Below are positions 54,804 to 63,468 of a DNA stretch of 64,000 nucleotides, in pieces (the first letter of the stretch is position 1; every line of letters begins with the position of its first letter). Source of the DNA: Ramlibacter tataouinensis (lineage in GTDB: Bacteria > Pseudomonadota > Gammaproteobacteria > Burkholderiales > Burkholderiaceae_C); contig NZ_CP116009.1 in assembly GCF_027941915.1 (NCBI RefSeq), positions 3,472,001 through 3,536,000 of the forward strand. The letters run 5' to 3'. Below the pieces are notes generated by a model. The model had not been told where the DNA came from. It ran no database searches and saw only the letters and a program-made list of their open reading frames with translations. Both the position numbers and the translations under genes were made by a program.

Positions 54804-55298
54804 TCATTGCGCGGTCTCCAGTTCGTTGCGCTGCGGGTCGAGCAGGTTGCCGATGATCCCCAGGACGCAGAACAGGGCGCCCACCGGCACGGCCAGGTAG
54901 CCCCAGAACATGGAGATCGACTCCAGGCCGGCCATGCTCTGCACCTTGCCGCGCACCGCGTAGTCCCAGCCCCACCAGAGCAGCACCGCGATCAGCGTCA
55001 GCGAGGCGAGGGCCACCGCCCAGTCGAGCAGGCGGCGCAGCCTGGGCGGGCTCCAGCGATAGAGCACGTCCACGCTGACCATCGCGCCCTGGCGGAAGGC
55101 CAGCGGGATGCCCAGGAACACCATCCAGATCAGCGACAGCCGGATCAGGATCTCGCTCCACTCGGCCGGCTGCTCCAGCACGAAGCGCGTGACGATCTGG
55201 AACATGCCCAGCGTGCTGGCCACCACCAGCATGGCGCAGGCCCCGGCCATCGCCAGCCCGCTGGTGAAGCGCTCCAGGCGCAGGAAGGTTTGTTTCAC
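54804..55298 (-). CDS. dctQ: TRAP transporter small permease DctQ
   Basis: 164 residues with four membrane helices. RFVLEQPAEWSEILIRLSLIWMVFLGIPLAFRQG, read in two parts, is the DctQ core. GTG start at 55298. Partner of DctM in the membrane. Separated from dctP by a hairpin that probably lowers permease expression relative to the binding protein. Confidence 0.93.
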   Translation of the reverse strand: MKQTFLRLERFTSGLAMAGACAMLVVASTLGMFQIVTRFVLEQPAEWSEILIRLSLIWMVFLGIPLAFRQGAMVSVDVLYRWSPPRLRRLLDWAVALASLTLIAVLLWWGWDYAVRGKVQSMAGLESISMFWGYLAVPVGALFCVLGIIGNLLDPQRNELETAQ

Positions 55299-55322
55299 GA
55301 GCCCCTCTTCATGTCATTCGCG

Positions 55323-55348
55323 AAAAGGCCCGCAGGTGCGGGCCTTTT
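55323..55348 (-). terminator. Intra-operon terminator/attenuator between dctP and dctQ
   Basis: AAAGGCCCGC and GCGGGCCTTT pair around a short loop; on the minus strand a run of T follows the right arm. Being inside a dctPQM operon it should attenuate rather than end transcription. A degenerate GTCATTCC-type repeat (TAATTCCCGCGGAGGCGGG) adjoins at 55356. Confidence 0.6.
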
Positions 55349-55381
55349 TGTTCCGTAATTCCCGCGGAGGCGGGCCTTCAC

Positions 55382-56353
55382 TCACTTGTAATTGCGGATC
55401 TTGTCGAGGTTGGCCTTGCCGAACTGCTTCTCGAATTCGGCACTCACCGGCGCCAGCGCCGCCACGAACTTGGCCTTGTCGAGGTTGTCGATCACGGTCA
55501 TGCCCTTGGCGCGCAGGTCGGCCACGCCCTTGGCGTCGTCCTCGTCGACACGGGCGCGGTTGGCCTTGGTGCCTTCCTTGGCGGCGTCGATGAAGGCCTG
55601 CTTGTCGGCGGCCGACAGCTTGTCGAACGCGCCCTTGTTCATCACGAAGATGGCCGGCGAGTAGACGTGGCCGGTGAGCGACAGGTGCTTTTGCACCTGG
55701 TCGAACTTGGCCGAGATGATCACCGACAGCGGGTTCTCCTGGCCGTCGACCGTGCCCTGCTGCAGCGCGGTGAACACCTCCGGGAAGGCCATCGGCGTGG
55801 TGATGATGCCGAAGGCCTTGTAGGCGGTGATGTGCACCGGGTTCTCCATGGTGCGCATCTTCAGGCCTTTGAGGTCCTCGGGCGCCTTCACGTCGCGCTT
55901 GCTGTTGGTCATGTGGCGAAAGCCGTTCTCCGCCCAGGCCAGCGCCTTGAAGCCCTTGCTGTCGAACTTGCCCAGCAGCTCCTGGCCGATCGGGCCGTCC
56001 AGCACCGCGCGGGCATGGGCCTTGTCGCGGAACAGGAAGGGCACGTCCAGGATCTTGGTCTCCGGCACGAAGTTGGGCACCGGGCCGGTGGAGGAGAACG
56101 CCAGCTCCTGCGTGCCCAGCTGCACCGCCTCGATCGACTCGCGCTCGCCGCCCAGGGCGCCGTTGTAGAAGGTCTGGACCTTGTAGCGGCCGCCGGTGCG
56201 CTTCTCGACCTCCTTGGCGAAGGTGTCGATCGCGATGCCCTGGTGGGAGTTCTGCGCGGTCGAGATGCTGATCTTCATGGTGGTCTGCGCCAGCGCCGAC
56301 CCGCCCATCACCAGCCCCGCCGCCAGCGCCACGAACAGTTTGCTCAATTTCAC
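55382..56353 (-). CDS. dctP: TRAP transporter substrate-binding protein DctP
   Basis: 323 residues. Signal peptide (KLSKLFVALAAGLVMGGSALAQ) and the DctP fold: STAQNSHQGIAIDTFAKEVE, LGTQELAFSSTGPVPNFVPE, GLKMRTMENPVHITAYKAFG (contains the ligand-salt-bridge Arg) and TVDGQENPLSVI. It delivers an organic acid to DctQM. GTG start at 56353 with GAGAAG upstream. Specificity unknown; C4-dicarboxylates or related acids. Confidence 0.93.
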   Translation of the reverse strand: MKLSKLFVALAAGLVMGGSALAQTTMKISISTAQNSHQGIAIDTFAKEVEKRTGGRYKVQTFYNGALGGERESIEAVQLGTQELAFSSTGPVPNFVPETKILDVPFLFRDKAHARAVLDGPIGQELLGKFDSKGFKALAWAENGFRHMTNSKRDVKAPEDLKGLKMRTMENPVHITAYKAFGIITTPMAFPEVFTALQQGTVDGQENPLSVIISAKFDQVQKHLSLTGHVYSPAIFVMNKGAFDKLSAADKQAFIDAAKEGTKANRARVDEDDAKGVADLRAKGMTVIDNLDKAKFVAALAPVSAEFEKQFGKANLDKIRNYK

Positions 56354-56529
56354 GAGAAGTCTCCTTCGGTCCTTGCCGATTCGAAAGCGGCAAGGATGCG
56401 CCGGGGCAAGGGGCGGCGCAACAGGAGTTCCACCAAGAACAACGCTCTCGTCAGACCGGCGAAAGGTGGATACATCAGCCCGCAGGGCTAACCGTCCGCG
56501 CGGAATAACATGCAGCGCGGACGCCCTTT

Positions 56530-56561
56530 GGTCGAGGAGCCGGCTTTGCCGGGCCTCGACC
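56530..56561. repeat. Inverted repeat 3' of the ETF-QO gene, hairpin 1
   Basis: GGTCGAGG and CCTCGACC form the base, GCCGGC/GCCGG the upper stem, loop TTT. No T run. Next to hairpin 2 at 56576 in the 258-bp space between ETF-QO and dctP. Confidence 0.5.
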
Positions 56562-56575
56562 AACTGACCAGAACC

Positions 56576-56604
56576 ACTTCAGGAACGCGCAGCGTTCCTG
56601 AAGT
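56576..56604. repeat. Inverted repeat 3' of the ETF-QO gene, hairpin 2
   Basis: A perfect 13-bp inverted repeat (arm ACTTCAGGAACGC) with a three-base loop GCA, beginning eight bases past the ETF-QO stop. It could stabilise or terminate the transcript. No T run follows on the minus strand. Confidence 0.55.
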
Positions 56605-56611
56605 GAATGTC

Positions 56612-58297
56612 CTACATGTTCGTGTAGTTGGGCCCGCCGCCGCCCTCGGGCACCACCCACACGATGTTCTGCGTCGGGTCCTTGATGTCGCAGGTCTTGC
56701 AGTGCACGCAGTTCTGGGCGTTGATCTGCAGCCGCTCGGCGCCGCTGCCTTCGTCCTTCACGAACTCGTACACGCCGGCCGGGCAGTAGCGCTGCTCGGG
56801 GCCGGCGAACTTGTGCAGGTTCACGCCGACCGGCACCGACGCATCCTTGAGCGTCAGGTGCGCCGGCTGGTTCTCCTCGTGGTTGGTGTTGGAGATGAAC
56901 ACCGAGGAGAGCCGGTCGAAGGTGAGCTTGCCGTCCGGCTTCGGGTAGGCGATCGGCTGGCACTCGCTGGCCGGCTTCAGGGACACGTGGTCGGGCTTGT
57001 CGCGGTGCAGGGTCCAGGGGATGTGGCCGCGCAGCACGAACTGCTCGATGCCGGTCATCAGCGTGGCGACGGTGCGCCCCTTCTTGAACCACTGCTTGAA
57101 GTTGCGCGACTGGTTCAGCTCCTCGTGCAGCCAGGAACGCTCGAAGGCTTCCGGGTAGGCGGCCAGCTCGTCGTGCTGGCGCCCCTGCGCGATCGCGGCG
57201 AACGCCGCTTCGGCGGCCATCATGCCGGTCTTGATCGCGGCGTGGCTGCCCTTGATGCGCGAGGAGTTCAGGAAGCCGGCGTCGTCGCCCACCAGCGCGC
57301 CGCCCGGGAACACGGTCTTGGGCAGCGACAGCAGGCCGCCCACGGTCAGCGCGCGGGCGCCGTAGCCCAGCCGCTTGGCGCCCTGGGGCCCCTCGAAGTA
57401 CCAGCGGATGTTGGGGTGCGTCTTGAAGCGCTGGAACTCCTCGAACGGCGACAGGTACGGGTTGCGGTAGTCCAGGCCGACGACGAAGCCGATCGAGACC
57501 TGGTTGTCCTCCATGTGGTACATGAAGGAGCCGCCGTAGGTCATCTCGTCCAGCGGCCAGCCGGCGCTGTGCAGCGCCAGGCCCGGCGTGTGGCGCGACG
57601 GATCGATCTCCCAGACTTCCTTGATGCCGATGCTGTAGCTCTGCGGATCGCGGCCGTCGTCGAGCTTGAAGCGCTCGATCAGCTGCCGGCCCAGGTGGCC
57701 GCGGCAGCCCTCGGCGAAGACCGTGTACCTGGCATGCAGCTCCATGCCGAGCTGGAAGTTCTCGGTCGGCGCGCCGTCCTTGCCGACGCCCATGTTGGCC
57801 GTGGCCACACCCTTGACCGAGCCGTCCTCGTTGTACAGCACCTCGGCGGCCGGGAAGCCCGGGAAGATCTCCACGCCGAGCGCCTCGGCCTGCTGCGCCA
57901 GCCAGCGCACCACGTTGGCCAGGCTGACGATGTAGTTGCCGTGGTTGGCGAAGTTCTTCGGCAGCAGGAAGTTGGGCGTGCGACGGGCCCCGGTCTCGTT
58001 GAGGAACAGGAAGATGTCCTCGGTCACCTGCTGGTGCAGCGGCGCGCCCAGGGCCTTCCAGTCGGGGATCAGCTCGCTCAGGGCGCGCGGATCGACGATC
58101 GCGCCCGAGAGGATGTGCGCGCCGGGCTCCGAGCCCTTCTCCAGCACCACCACCGACACCTCGCGGCCGTGCTCCGCCGCCAGTTGCTTGAGCCGGATCG
58201 CGGTGGCCAGGCCGGCCGGGCCGGCGCCGATGACGACCACGTCGTACTCCATCGCTTCGCGCGGACCGTACTGGGCCAGGATTTCTTCTTGGGTCAT
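56612..58297 (-). CDS. Electron transfer flavoprotein-ubiquinone oxidoreductase
   Basis: 561 residues, the full ETF-QO length. FAD loop YDVVVIGAGPAGLATAIRL at residues 19-37; the ubiquinone-binding region; and at the C-terminus the [4Fe-4S] ligands in YCPAGVYEF, AQNCVHCKTCDIKDPTQNI. It sits on the membrane and passes electrons from ETF, reduced by acyl-CoA dehydrogenases, to the quinone pool. It would serve the acyl-CoA dehydrogenase at 11532. No etfAB nearby. Divergent from an SDR gene. Confidence 0.96.
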   Translation of the reverse strand: MTQEEILAQYGPREAMEYDVVVIGAGPAGLATAIRLKQLAAEHGREVSVVVLEKGSEPGAHILSGAIVDPRALSELIPDWKALGAPLHQQVTEDIFLFLNETGARRTPNFLLPKNFANHGNYIVSLANVVRWLAQQAEALGVEIFPGFPAAEVLYNEDGSVKGVATANMGVGKDGAPTENFQLGMELHARYTVFAEGCRGHLGRQLIERFKLDDGRDPQSYSIGIKEVWEIDPSRHTPGLALHSAGWPLDEMTYGGSFMYHMEDNQVSIGFVVGLDYRNPYLSPFEEFQRFKTHPNIRWYFEGPQGAKRLGYGARALTVGGLLSLPKTVFPGGALVGDDAGFLNSSRIKGSHAAIKTGMMAAEAAFAAIAQGRQHDELAAYPEAFERSWLHEELNQSRNFKQWFKKGRTVATLMTGIEQFVLRGHIPWTLHRDKPDHVSLKPASECQPIAYPKPDGKLTFDRLSSVFISNTNHEENQPAHLTLKDASVPVGVNLHKFAGPEQRYCPAGVYEFVKDEGSGAERLQINAQNCVHCKTCDIKDPTQNIVWVVPEGGGGPNYTNM

Positions 58298-58434
58298 GTC
58301 AGTGCTCGATAATCGTGAGGCGGCTCGCGCGTGCGCCCAGCGCGCGCAGGCGAACAGGGCATTCTATGCGGCGAGCCCTGCGGCACTCAGCGCCGGCCGA
58401 CCGCGGCAATCCCGACGTCCAGCAGGAGACACCC

Positions 58435-59217
58435 GTGAGCTACAGCATCGATCTTTCCGGCCGTGTCGCCCTCGTGACCGGCGCCTCCAGCGGACTGGGC
58501 GCGCAGTTCGCGCGCACGCTGGCCGGCGCCGGCGCCGCCGTGGTGCTGGCGGCGCGCCGGGTGGAGAAACTCGAGGAGCTGCGCGCGCAGATCGAGGGCG
58601 AAGGCGGCGATGCCCACGTGGTGCCGCTGGACGTGACCGACCTGGACAGCATCCGCGCCGCGGTGGCGCACGCCGAGACCGAGGTCGGCTCCATCGACAT
58701 CCTGGTCAACAACTCCGGCGTCAGCACCACCCAGCGCATCCAGGAGGTGGCCGAGGAAGACTACGATTGGGTGTTCGACACCAACGTCAAGGGCTCGTTC
58801 TTCGTGGCCCAGGAAGTGGGCAAGCGCATGCTGGCGCGCGCCCGCGGCGCCGCGCCGGGCACGTTCACCGGCGGGCGCATCATCAACATCGCCTCGATGG
58901 CCGGGCTGCGGCCGCTGCCGCAGATCGGCATCTATGCCATGAGCAAGGCGGCGGTGGTGCAGATGACCAAGGCGATGGCGCTGGAGTGGGGCCGCTTCGA
59001 GATCAACGTCAATGCCATCTGCCCCGGCTACATCGACACCGAGATCAACCACCACCACTGGGCCACCGAGCAGGGCCAGAAGCTGGTGAACATGCTGCCG
59101 CGCAAGCGCATCGGCAGCCCGGAAGACCTGGATGCGCTGCTGGTGCTGCTGGCCAGCAGCGAGAGCCACTTCATCAACGGCGCCGTGATCGCGGCCGACG
59201 ACGGCTTCGGCATTTGA
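58435..59217 (+). CDS. SDR-family NAD(P)-dependent oxidoreductase
   Basis: 260 residues. VALVTGASSGLGAQFARTLA (cofactor), DILVNNSGVSTTQRI, IINIASMAGLRP with the catalytic Ser and YAMSKAAVVQMTKAMALEW (YxxxK), then NAICPGYIDTEI. Start is the GTG at 58435 with AGGAG eight bases upstream. It overlaps the next gene by four bases (TTGA). 3-hydroxyacyl-CoA or similar alcohol dehydrogenase is likely because a thioesterase follows in the operon. Confidence 0.92.
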   Translation: MSYSIDLSGRVALVTGASSGLGAQFARTLAGAGAAVVLAARRVEKLEELRAQIEGEGGDAHVVPLDVTDLDSIRAAVAHAETEVGSIDILVNNSGVSTTQRIQEVAEEDYDWVFDTNVKGSFFVAQEVGKRMLARARGAAPGTFTGGRIINIASMAGLRPLPQIGIYAMSKAAVVQMTKAMALEWGRFEINVNAICPGYIDTEINHHHWATEQGQKLVNMLPRKRIGSPEDLDALLVLLASSESHFINGAVIAADDGFGI

Positions 59218-60125
59218 TCGCCGAGCGCACGCTCGCCGGCGTGCTGGCCGGGCTGGCGGCCGGCGCCCTGTGGGGCCTGGTGTTCGTCGCGCCGCGCATG
59301 CTGGGCGGCGGCTACTCCTCGGTGGACCTGACGGCCGGCCGCTTCGTGGCCTACGGCGCGGTGGCCGCCGTGCTGCTGGCGTGGTCCACGCGCAAGCGGC
59401 CGCTGCCCACGGGCGGGCAGGCGCTGGCCGCCATCGGCCTGAGCATCCTGGGCTTCACCGGCTACTACCTGCTGCTGGTGCTGGCCATCCGCGACGCCGG
59501 CACCGAAGTGCCGACGCTGGTGATCGGCACCATCCCGGTCTGGGTGATGCTGCTGGGCAAGCCGGGCCACCTGCGCTGGTCGGCCCTGCTGCCCGGGCTG
59601 GGGCTCACCGCCGCGGGGCTGGCGCTGATGATGGGCGCGGCCCGGGATCTGGCCGGTCCGGCGCAGGCGCCGCACTTCTGGCGCGGCGTGCTGTTCGCGC
59701 TCGTGTCGCTGGCCGCGTGGACCGCGTTCGCGATCCTCAACGGGCGCTGGCTCAAGCGCCATCCGCAGGTGCAGGTGACCGAGTGGGCCAACTGGCTGGG
59801 CGTGGCCACCGGCCTGGGCGCGCTGCTGCTGTGGGCGGTGGCCGGCTCGCCGCTGCAGCAGCTCGCGTCGCAGCCGCAGCGGGGCATGTTCCTGGCGCTG
59901 GCGCTGGCCACCGGCTTCGGCTCGGCCTGGCTCGCCACCATCCTGTGGAACGTGGCCAGCCGGCGGCTGTCGGCCAGCCTGTGCGGACAGCTGATCGTCA
60001 GCGAGACGCTGTTCGCGCTGTTCTATTCTTTCGCGTGGGACGGGCAGTGGCCGAGCCCGTCCCAGCTTGCCGCCTGCGTGCTGTTCACGCTGGGCATCCT
60101 GGCCTCGATCAAGGCGCACCAATGA
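59214..60125 (+). CDS. DMT-superfamily (EamA) transporter
   Basis: 303 residues, about ten hydrophobic segments in two EamA repeats (GALWGLVFVAPRMLGGG; LFALVSLAAWTAFAILNGRWL; ILWNVASRRLSASLCGQLIVSETLFALFY in the second half). Start TTG at 59214 overlaps the SDR stop; GTG at 59241 is the alternative. Inner-membrane metabolite exporter. Overlaps the thioesterase gene by four bases (ATGA). Substrate unknown. Confidence 0.88.
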   Translation: MIAERTLAGVLAGLAAGALWGLVFVAPRMLGGGYSSVDLTAGRFVAYGAVAAVLLAWSTRKRPLPTGGQALAAIGLSILGFTGYYLLLVLAIRDAGTEVPTLVIGTIPVWVMLLGKPGHLRWSALLPGLGLTAAGLALMMGAARDLAGPAQAPHFWRGVLFALVSLAAWTAFAILNGRWLKRHPQVQVTEWANWLGVATGLGALLLWAVAGSPLQQLASQPQRGMFLALALATGFGSAWLATILWNVASRRLSASLCGQLIVSETLFALFYSFAWDGQWPSPSQLAACVLFTLGILASIKAHQ

Positions 60126-60541
60126 AGCTCGAATTGCCCCAGGACAAGAAGCTTGTCCACCAGATGACCATGCCCATCCGCTGGGGCGACATGGACGCCA
60201 TGGGCCATGTCAACAACACGCTGTACTTCCGCTACCTGGAGACGCTGCGCATCGACTGGTTCCGCTCGGTCGACTGCGCGCCCGACCCGCGCGGCACCGG
60301 GCCGCTGATCGTCAATGCGTTCTGCAACTTCCACAAGCAGCTGGAATACCCGGGCGACATCCACATGAGCATGTACGTCAGCAGCCCGGGTCGCAGCTCG
60401 TTCGAGACCTGGGCCACCATCGAGCGCACCGACGACCGCAGCGTGGTCTACGCCTCCGGCGGCGCGACCACGGTGTGGGTGGACTTCCCGGCGCAGAAGT
60501 CGGTGCCGATCCCGGACTGGTTCAGGAAGCACCTGGAGTGA
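60122..60541 (+). CDS. Acyl-CoA thioesterase (4HBT hotdog fold)
   Basis: 139 residues. MPIRWGDMDAMGHVNNTLYFRYLE has the active-site Asp of 4-hydroxybenzoyl-CoA thioesterase-type hotdog enzymes, and FHKQLEYPGDIHMSMYV the central strand. It hydrolyses an acyl-CoA in the cytoplasm. Third gene of the SDR-EamA-thioesterase operon, with a four-base overlap. Confidence 0.9.
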   Translation: MKLELPQDKKLVHQMTMPIRWGDMDAMGHVNNTLYFRYLETLRIDWFRSVDCAPDPRGTGPLIVNAFCNFHKQLEYPGDIHMSMYVSSPGRSSFETWATIERTDDRSVVYASGGATTVWVDFPAQKSVPIPDWFRKHLE

Positions 60542-60572
60542 TCGTCCGCAGGGCGGCCTGCGCGCCGGCGGG

Positions 60573-61607
60573 TCAATCCACCGCCGGCGGCAACGGCATG
60601 CCGCGGCGCTGCATCTCGTCGCGCACGCGGTCGGGGTAGTCGGAGATGATGCCGTCCACGCCCAGGTCCAGCACGCGGGCGATCTCGGCCGGCGCATTGA
60701 CCGTCCAGGGCACCACCTTCAGCCCCAGCGCCTGCGCCTGGCGCACCGCATCGGCGGTCAGCGCCTGGAAGTTGGGCGACCAGACGTGGCCGCCGGCGGC
60801 CTTCACCATGGCGGGCACGCTGCCGTGCTCGGCCAGCGTGAAGCCGGCCGTCCACACCGGCGAATCCAGGTTGGTGAAGCGCGGCGACTGCGTCGTCAGG
60901 TACACCGTGCGGATGCGCGGCGCGGCCGTGCGCACGACCTGCAGCGTGCGCCAGTCGAAGCTCTGGATCATCACCCGGTCTTCCACACCGGCCTCGCGGA
61001 TCTCCTTCAGCAGCGCCTGCACGAAGGGCTCCGGCGGCAGCGTGTGGTCGGGGTTGCGCAGGTCCATCTTGGTCTCGATGTCGAACTGCACCAGGTCGGC
61101 GCCGAGGCGCTTGGCCAGCTCGAACACCGAGGCCAGCGTCGGCATGCGCGTGCCGTCCACCGGCTGCTGGCTGGCGAAGGTCCGCGCATAGGCGCTGCCC
61201 GGGCGCAGCCGGCCCACGTCATAGGCCTGCAGCTGCGCGTGGCTGAGCTTGCGGATCACCAGCGGCTCGGCGATCCAGTTGCCGTCCGGCCCGCGCACCA
61301 GGTCGGGGTTCAGCACCGGGTCGTGCGAGACCACCACCACGCCGTCGGCGGTGATGGCCGCATCCATCTCCAGCGTGGTCACGCCCAGCCGCAACGCCCG
61401 CTCGAAGGCCACCAGCGTGTTCTCCGGCGCCAGCCCGCGGGCGCCGCGATGCCCCTGCAAGTCGAAGGCGACGGCCGATCCTGCGGCGCCCAGCCAGGCC
61501 AGGCCCAGCAGCAGCGTCGCCAGCGGCGTGCAGCGCGTCCGCCGCAGCAGGGAGGACCGCGTGAGAAGCAGGAGGGCCAGGGGCAGGCGAAGGGCAGGGT
61601 GGGGCAT
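60573..61607 (-). CDS. Glycerophosphodiester phosphodiesterase
   Basis: 344 residues including a hydrophobic N-terminal export signal ending near GAAGSAVAFDLQGHRG. Catalytic features: QGHRGARGLAPENTLVAFERAL, LEMDAAITADGVVVVSHDP (metal-binding Glu/Asp and His) and the late TVNAPAEIARVLDLGVDGIISDYP. Periplasmic, GlpQ/UgpQ type. It releases glycerol-3-phosphate from deacylated phospholipids. The true start may be downstream of the ATG at 61607. Confidence 0.92.
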   Translation of the reverse strand: MPHPALRLPLALLLLTRSSLLRRTRCTPLATLLLGLAWLGAAGSAVAFDLQGHRGARGLAPENTLVAFERALRLGVTTLEMDAAITADGVVVVSHDPVLNPDLVRGPDGNWIAEPLVIRKLSHAQLQAYDVGRLRPGSAYARTFASQQPVDGTRMPTLASVFELAKRLGADLVQFDIETKMDLRNPDHTLPPEPFVQALLKEIREAGVEDRVMIQSFDWRTLQVVRTAAPRIRTVYLTTQSPRFTNLDSPVWTAGFTLAEHGSVPAMVKAAGGHVWSPNFQALTADAVRQAQALGLKVVPWTVNAPAEIARVLDLGVDGIISDYPDRVRDEMQRRGMPLPPAVD

Positions 61608-61724
61608 AGCTTCCGGCGGGATGAAGGGGCCGGCGCATCATAGGCGGGGCCGGCCGTCGCGCAGGCGACGGCCCTCGGTGCTTCCCCGGTGCCGCGCCAC
61701 GGAGGCCGTGGCTACCCTGCCTGC

Positions 61725-63437
61725 ATGTCTTCCGCCGAGCCGACCGCACGCCCCCACCACCGCTTCTGGCCCGCGCGCCTGCCGCACGCGATGACACCGC
61801 CCCGGACCTCGCTGTGGGACAACCTGGCGACCAGCGCGCGCCGCTACCCGGACAAGCCGGCGCTGGCCTTCTTCGACCGCGTGTTCCGCTATCCGGAGCT
61901 GCTGGGCATGGCCGAGCGGTTGGCCGCGCGCCTGCACGCGCTGGGCGTGCGCAAGGGCGACCGGGTGCTGCTGGACATGCAGAACTGCCCGCAACTGGTG
62001 ATCGCGCACTTCGCCATCCTGCGCGCCAATGCGGTGGTGGTGCCGGTCAACCCGATGAACCGGGCGGAGGAGCTCAAGCACTACATCGTCGATCCGGATG
62101 CGAAGGTGGCCATCGCCACCGGCGACGTCGCGGCCGAGATCGCCAAGGCCAGCGAGCAGCTGCCGGCCGGCCAGCGGCTGGCCCACCTGATCGTCACGCA
62201 GTACACCGATGCCTTCGATCCCGCCGCGGCCGGCGCCTGTGCGCCGCCCGCGGCCTGGCACGACTGGCTGCTCACGCGCCATCCGCTGCCGGCGCTGGCC
62301 GGCGGCAGCGTGCTCGACTGGCAGGTCGCGCTGGCCAACGAACTGCCGCTGCCGCCGCTGGAGGTGGGCAGCGACGACCTCGCCGTGCTGCCCTACACCA
62401 GCGGCACCACCGGGCTGCCCAAGGGCTGCATGCACCCGCACCGCAGCCTGATGCACAACGCGGTGGCCAGCGCCGCCTGGGGCAATGGCACGGCCGAGAG
62501 CGTCAGCCTGCTGGTGGTGCCGATGTTCCACATCACCGGCATGGTCAGCGTGATGCACTCGGCGGTGTTCCTGGGCGCCACCCTGGTGGTGATGCCGCGC
62601 TGGGACCGCGACCTGGCCGGCCGCCTGATCTCGAGCTGGAAGGTGACCACCTGGACCAACATCCCGACCATGGTGATCGACCTGCTGGGCAGCCCGAACT
62701 TCGGGCAGTACGACCTGTCCAGCCTGGCCCACATCGGCGGCGGCGGCGCGGCCATGCCGCAAGCGGTGGCGCAGCGCCTGCTGGAGCAGTTCGGCCTGCG
62801 CTACGTCGAGGGCTACGGCCTGACCGAGACCGCCGCGCCTTCGCACAGCAACCCGCCCGATGCGCCCAAGCAGCAGTGCCTGGGCATTCCCTTCATGAGC
62901 TGCGACGCACGGGTGGTCGACCCCGAGACGCTGCGCGAGGTGGCGCCCGGCGAGCAGGGCGAGATCGTGGTCCACGGCCCGATGGTGTTCGACGGCTACT
63001 GGAAGCGGCCCGAGGCCACGCAGGCCGCCTTCTTCGAACTGGACGGCCAGCGCTTCTTCCGCACTGGCGACCTCGGCCGCGTCGACGGGGACGGCTACTT
63101 CTTCATCACCGACCGGCTCAAGCGCATGATCAACGCCAGCGGCTTCAAGGTCTGGCCGGCCGAGGTGGAGGCGCTGATGTTCCGCCACCCCGCGATTCAG
63201 GAAGCCTGCGTGATCGCGGCCCGCGATGCCTACCGCGGCGAAACGGTCAAGGCCGTGGTGGTGCTGCGCGCCGCGCACCGGGGCCAGGTCAGCGAGCAGG
63301 AGATCATCGACTGGTGCCGCGCCAACATGGCGACCTACAAGGTGCCGCGCATCGTGCAGTTCGCCGAGGCCCTGCCCAAGAGCGGCAGCGGCAAGGTGAT
63401 GTGGCGCACGCTGCAGGAGGCCGAGCCGCGAGATTGA
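61725..63437 (+). CDS. Long-chain fatty acid--CoA ligase-like acyl-CoA synthetase
   Basis: 570 residues from ATG 61725; an ATG at 61689 is in frame upstream and ATG at 61791 downstream. AMP-forming family motifs: P-loop LPYTSGTTGLPKGCMHPH, VEGYGLTETAAPSHSN, FRTGDLGRVDGDGYFFITDRLKRMI split by the hinge, and the catalytic Lys in LPKSGSGKVMWRTLQE. It activates a carboxylic acid to the CoA ester with ATP. Chain length unknown. A catalase-like gene follows after 31 bases. Confidence 0.93.
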   Translation: MSSAEPTARPHHRFWPARLPHAMTPPRTSLWDNLATSARRYPDKPALAFFDRVFRYPELLGMAERLAARLHALGVRKGDRVLLDMQNCPQLVIAHFAILRANAVVVPVNPMNRAEELKHYIVDPDAKVAIATGDVAAEIAKASEQLPAGQRLAHLIVTQYTDAFDPAAAGACAPPAAWHDWLLTRHPLPALAGGSVLDWQVALANELPLPPLEVGSDDLAVLPYTSGTTGLPKGCMHPHRSLMHNAVASAAWGNGTAESVSLLVVPMFHITGMVSVMHSAVFLGATLVVMPRWDRDLAGRLISSWKVTTWTNIPTMVIDLLGSPNFGQYDLSSLAHIGGGGAAMPQAVAQRLLEQFGLRYVEGYGLTETAAPSHSNPPDAPKQQCLGIPFMSCDARVVDPETLREVAPGEQGEIVVHGPMVFDGYWKRPEATQAAFFELDGQRFFRTGDLGRVDGDGYFFITDRLKRMINASGFKVWPAEVEALMFRHPAIQEACVIAARDAYRGETVKAVVVLRAAHRGQVSEQEIIDWCRANMATYKVPRIVQFAEALPKSGSGKVMWRTLQEAEPRD

Positions 63438-63468
63438 GCGCCGGGAGGCGCAGGAGGAGAAGACAGAG

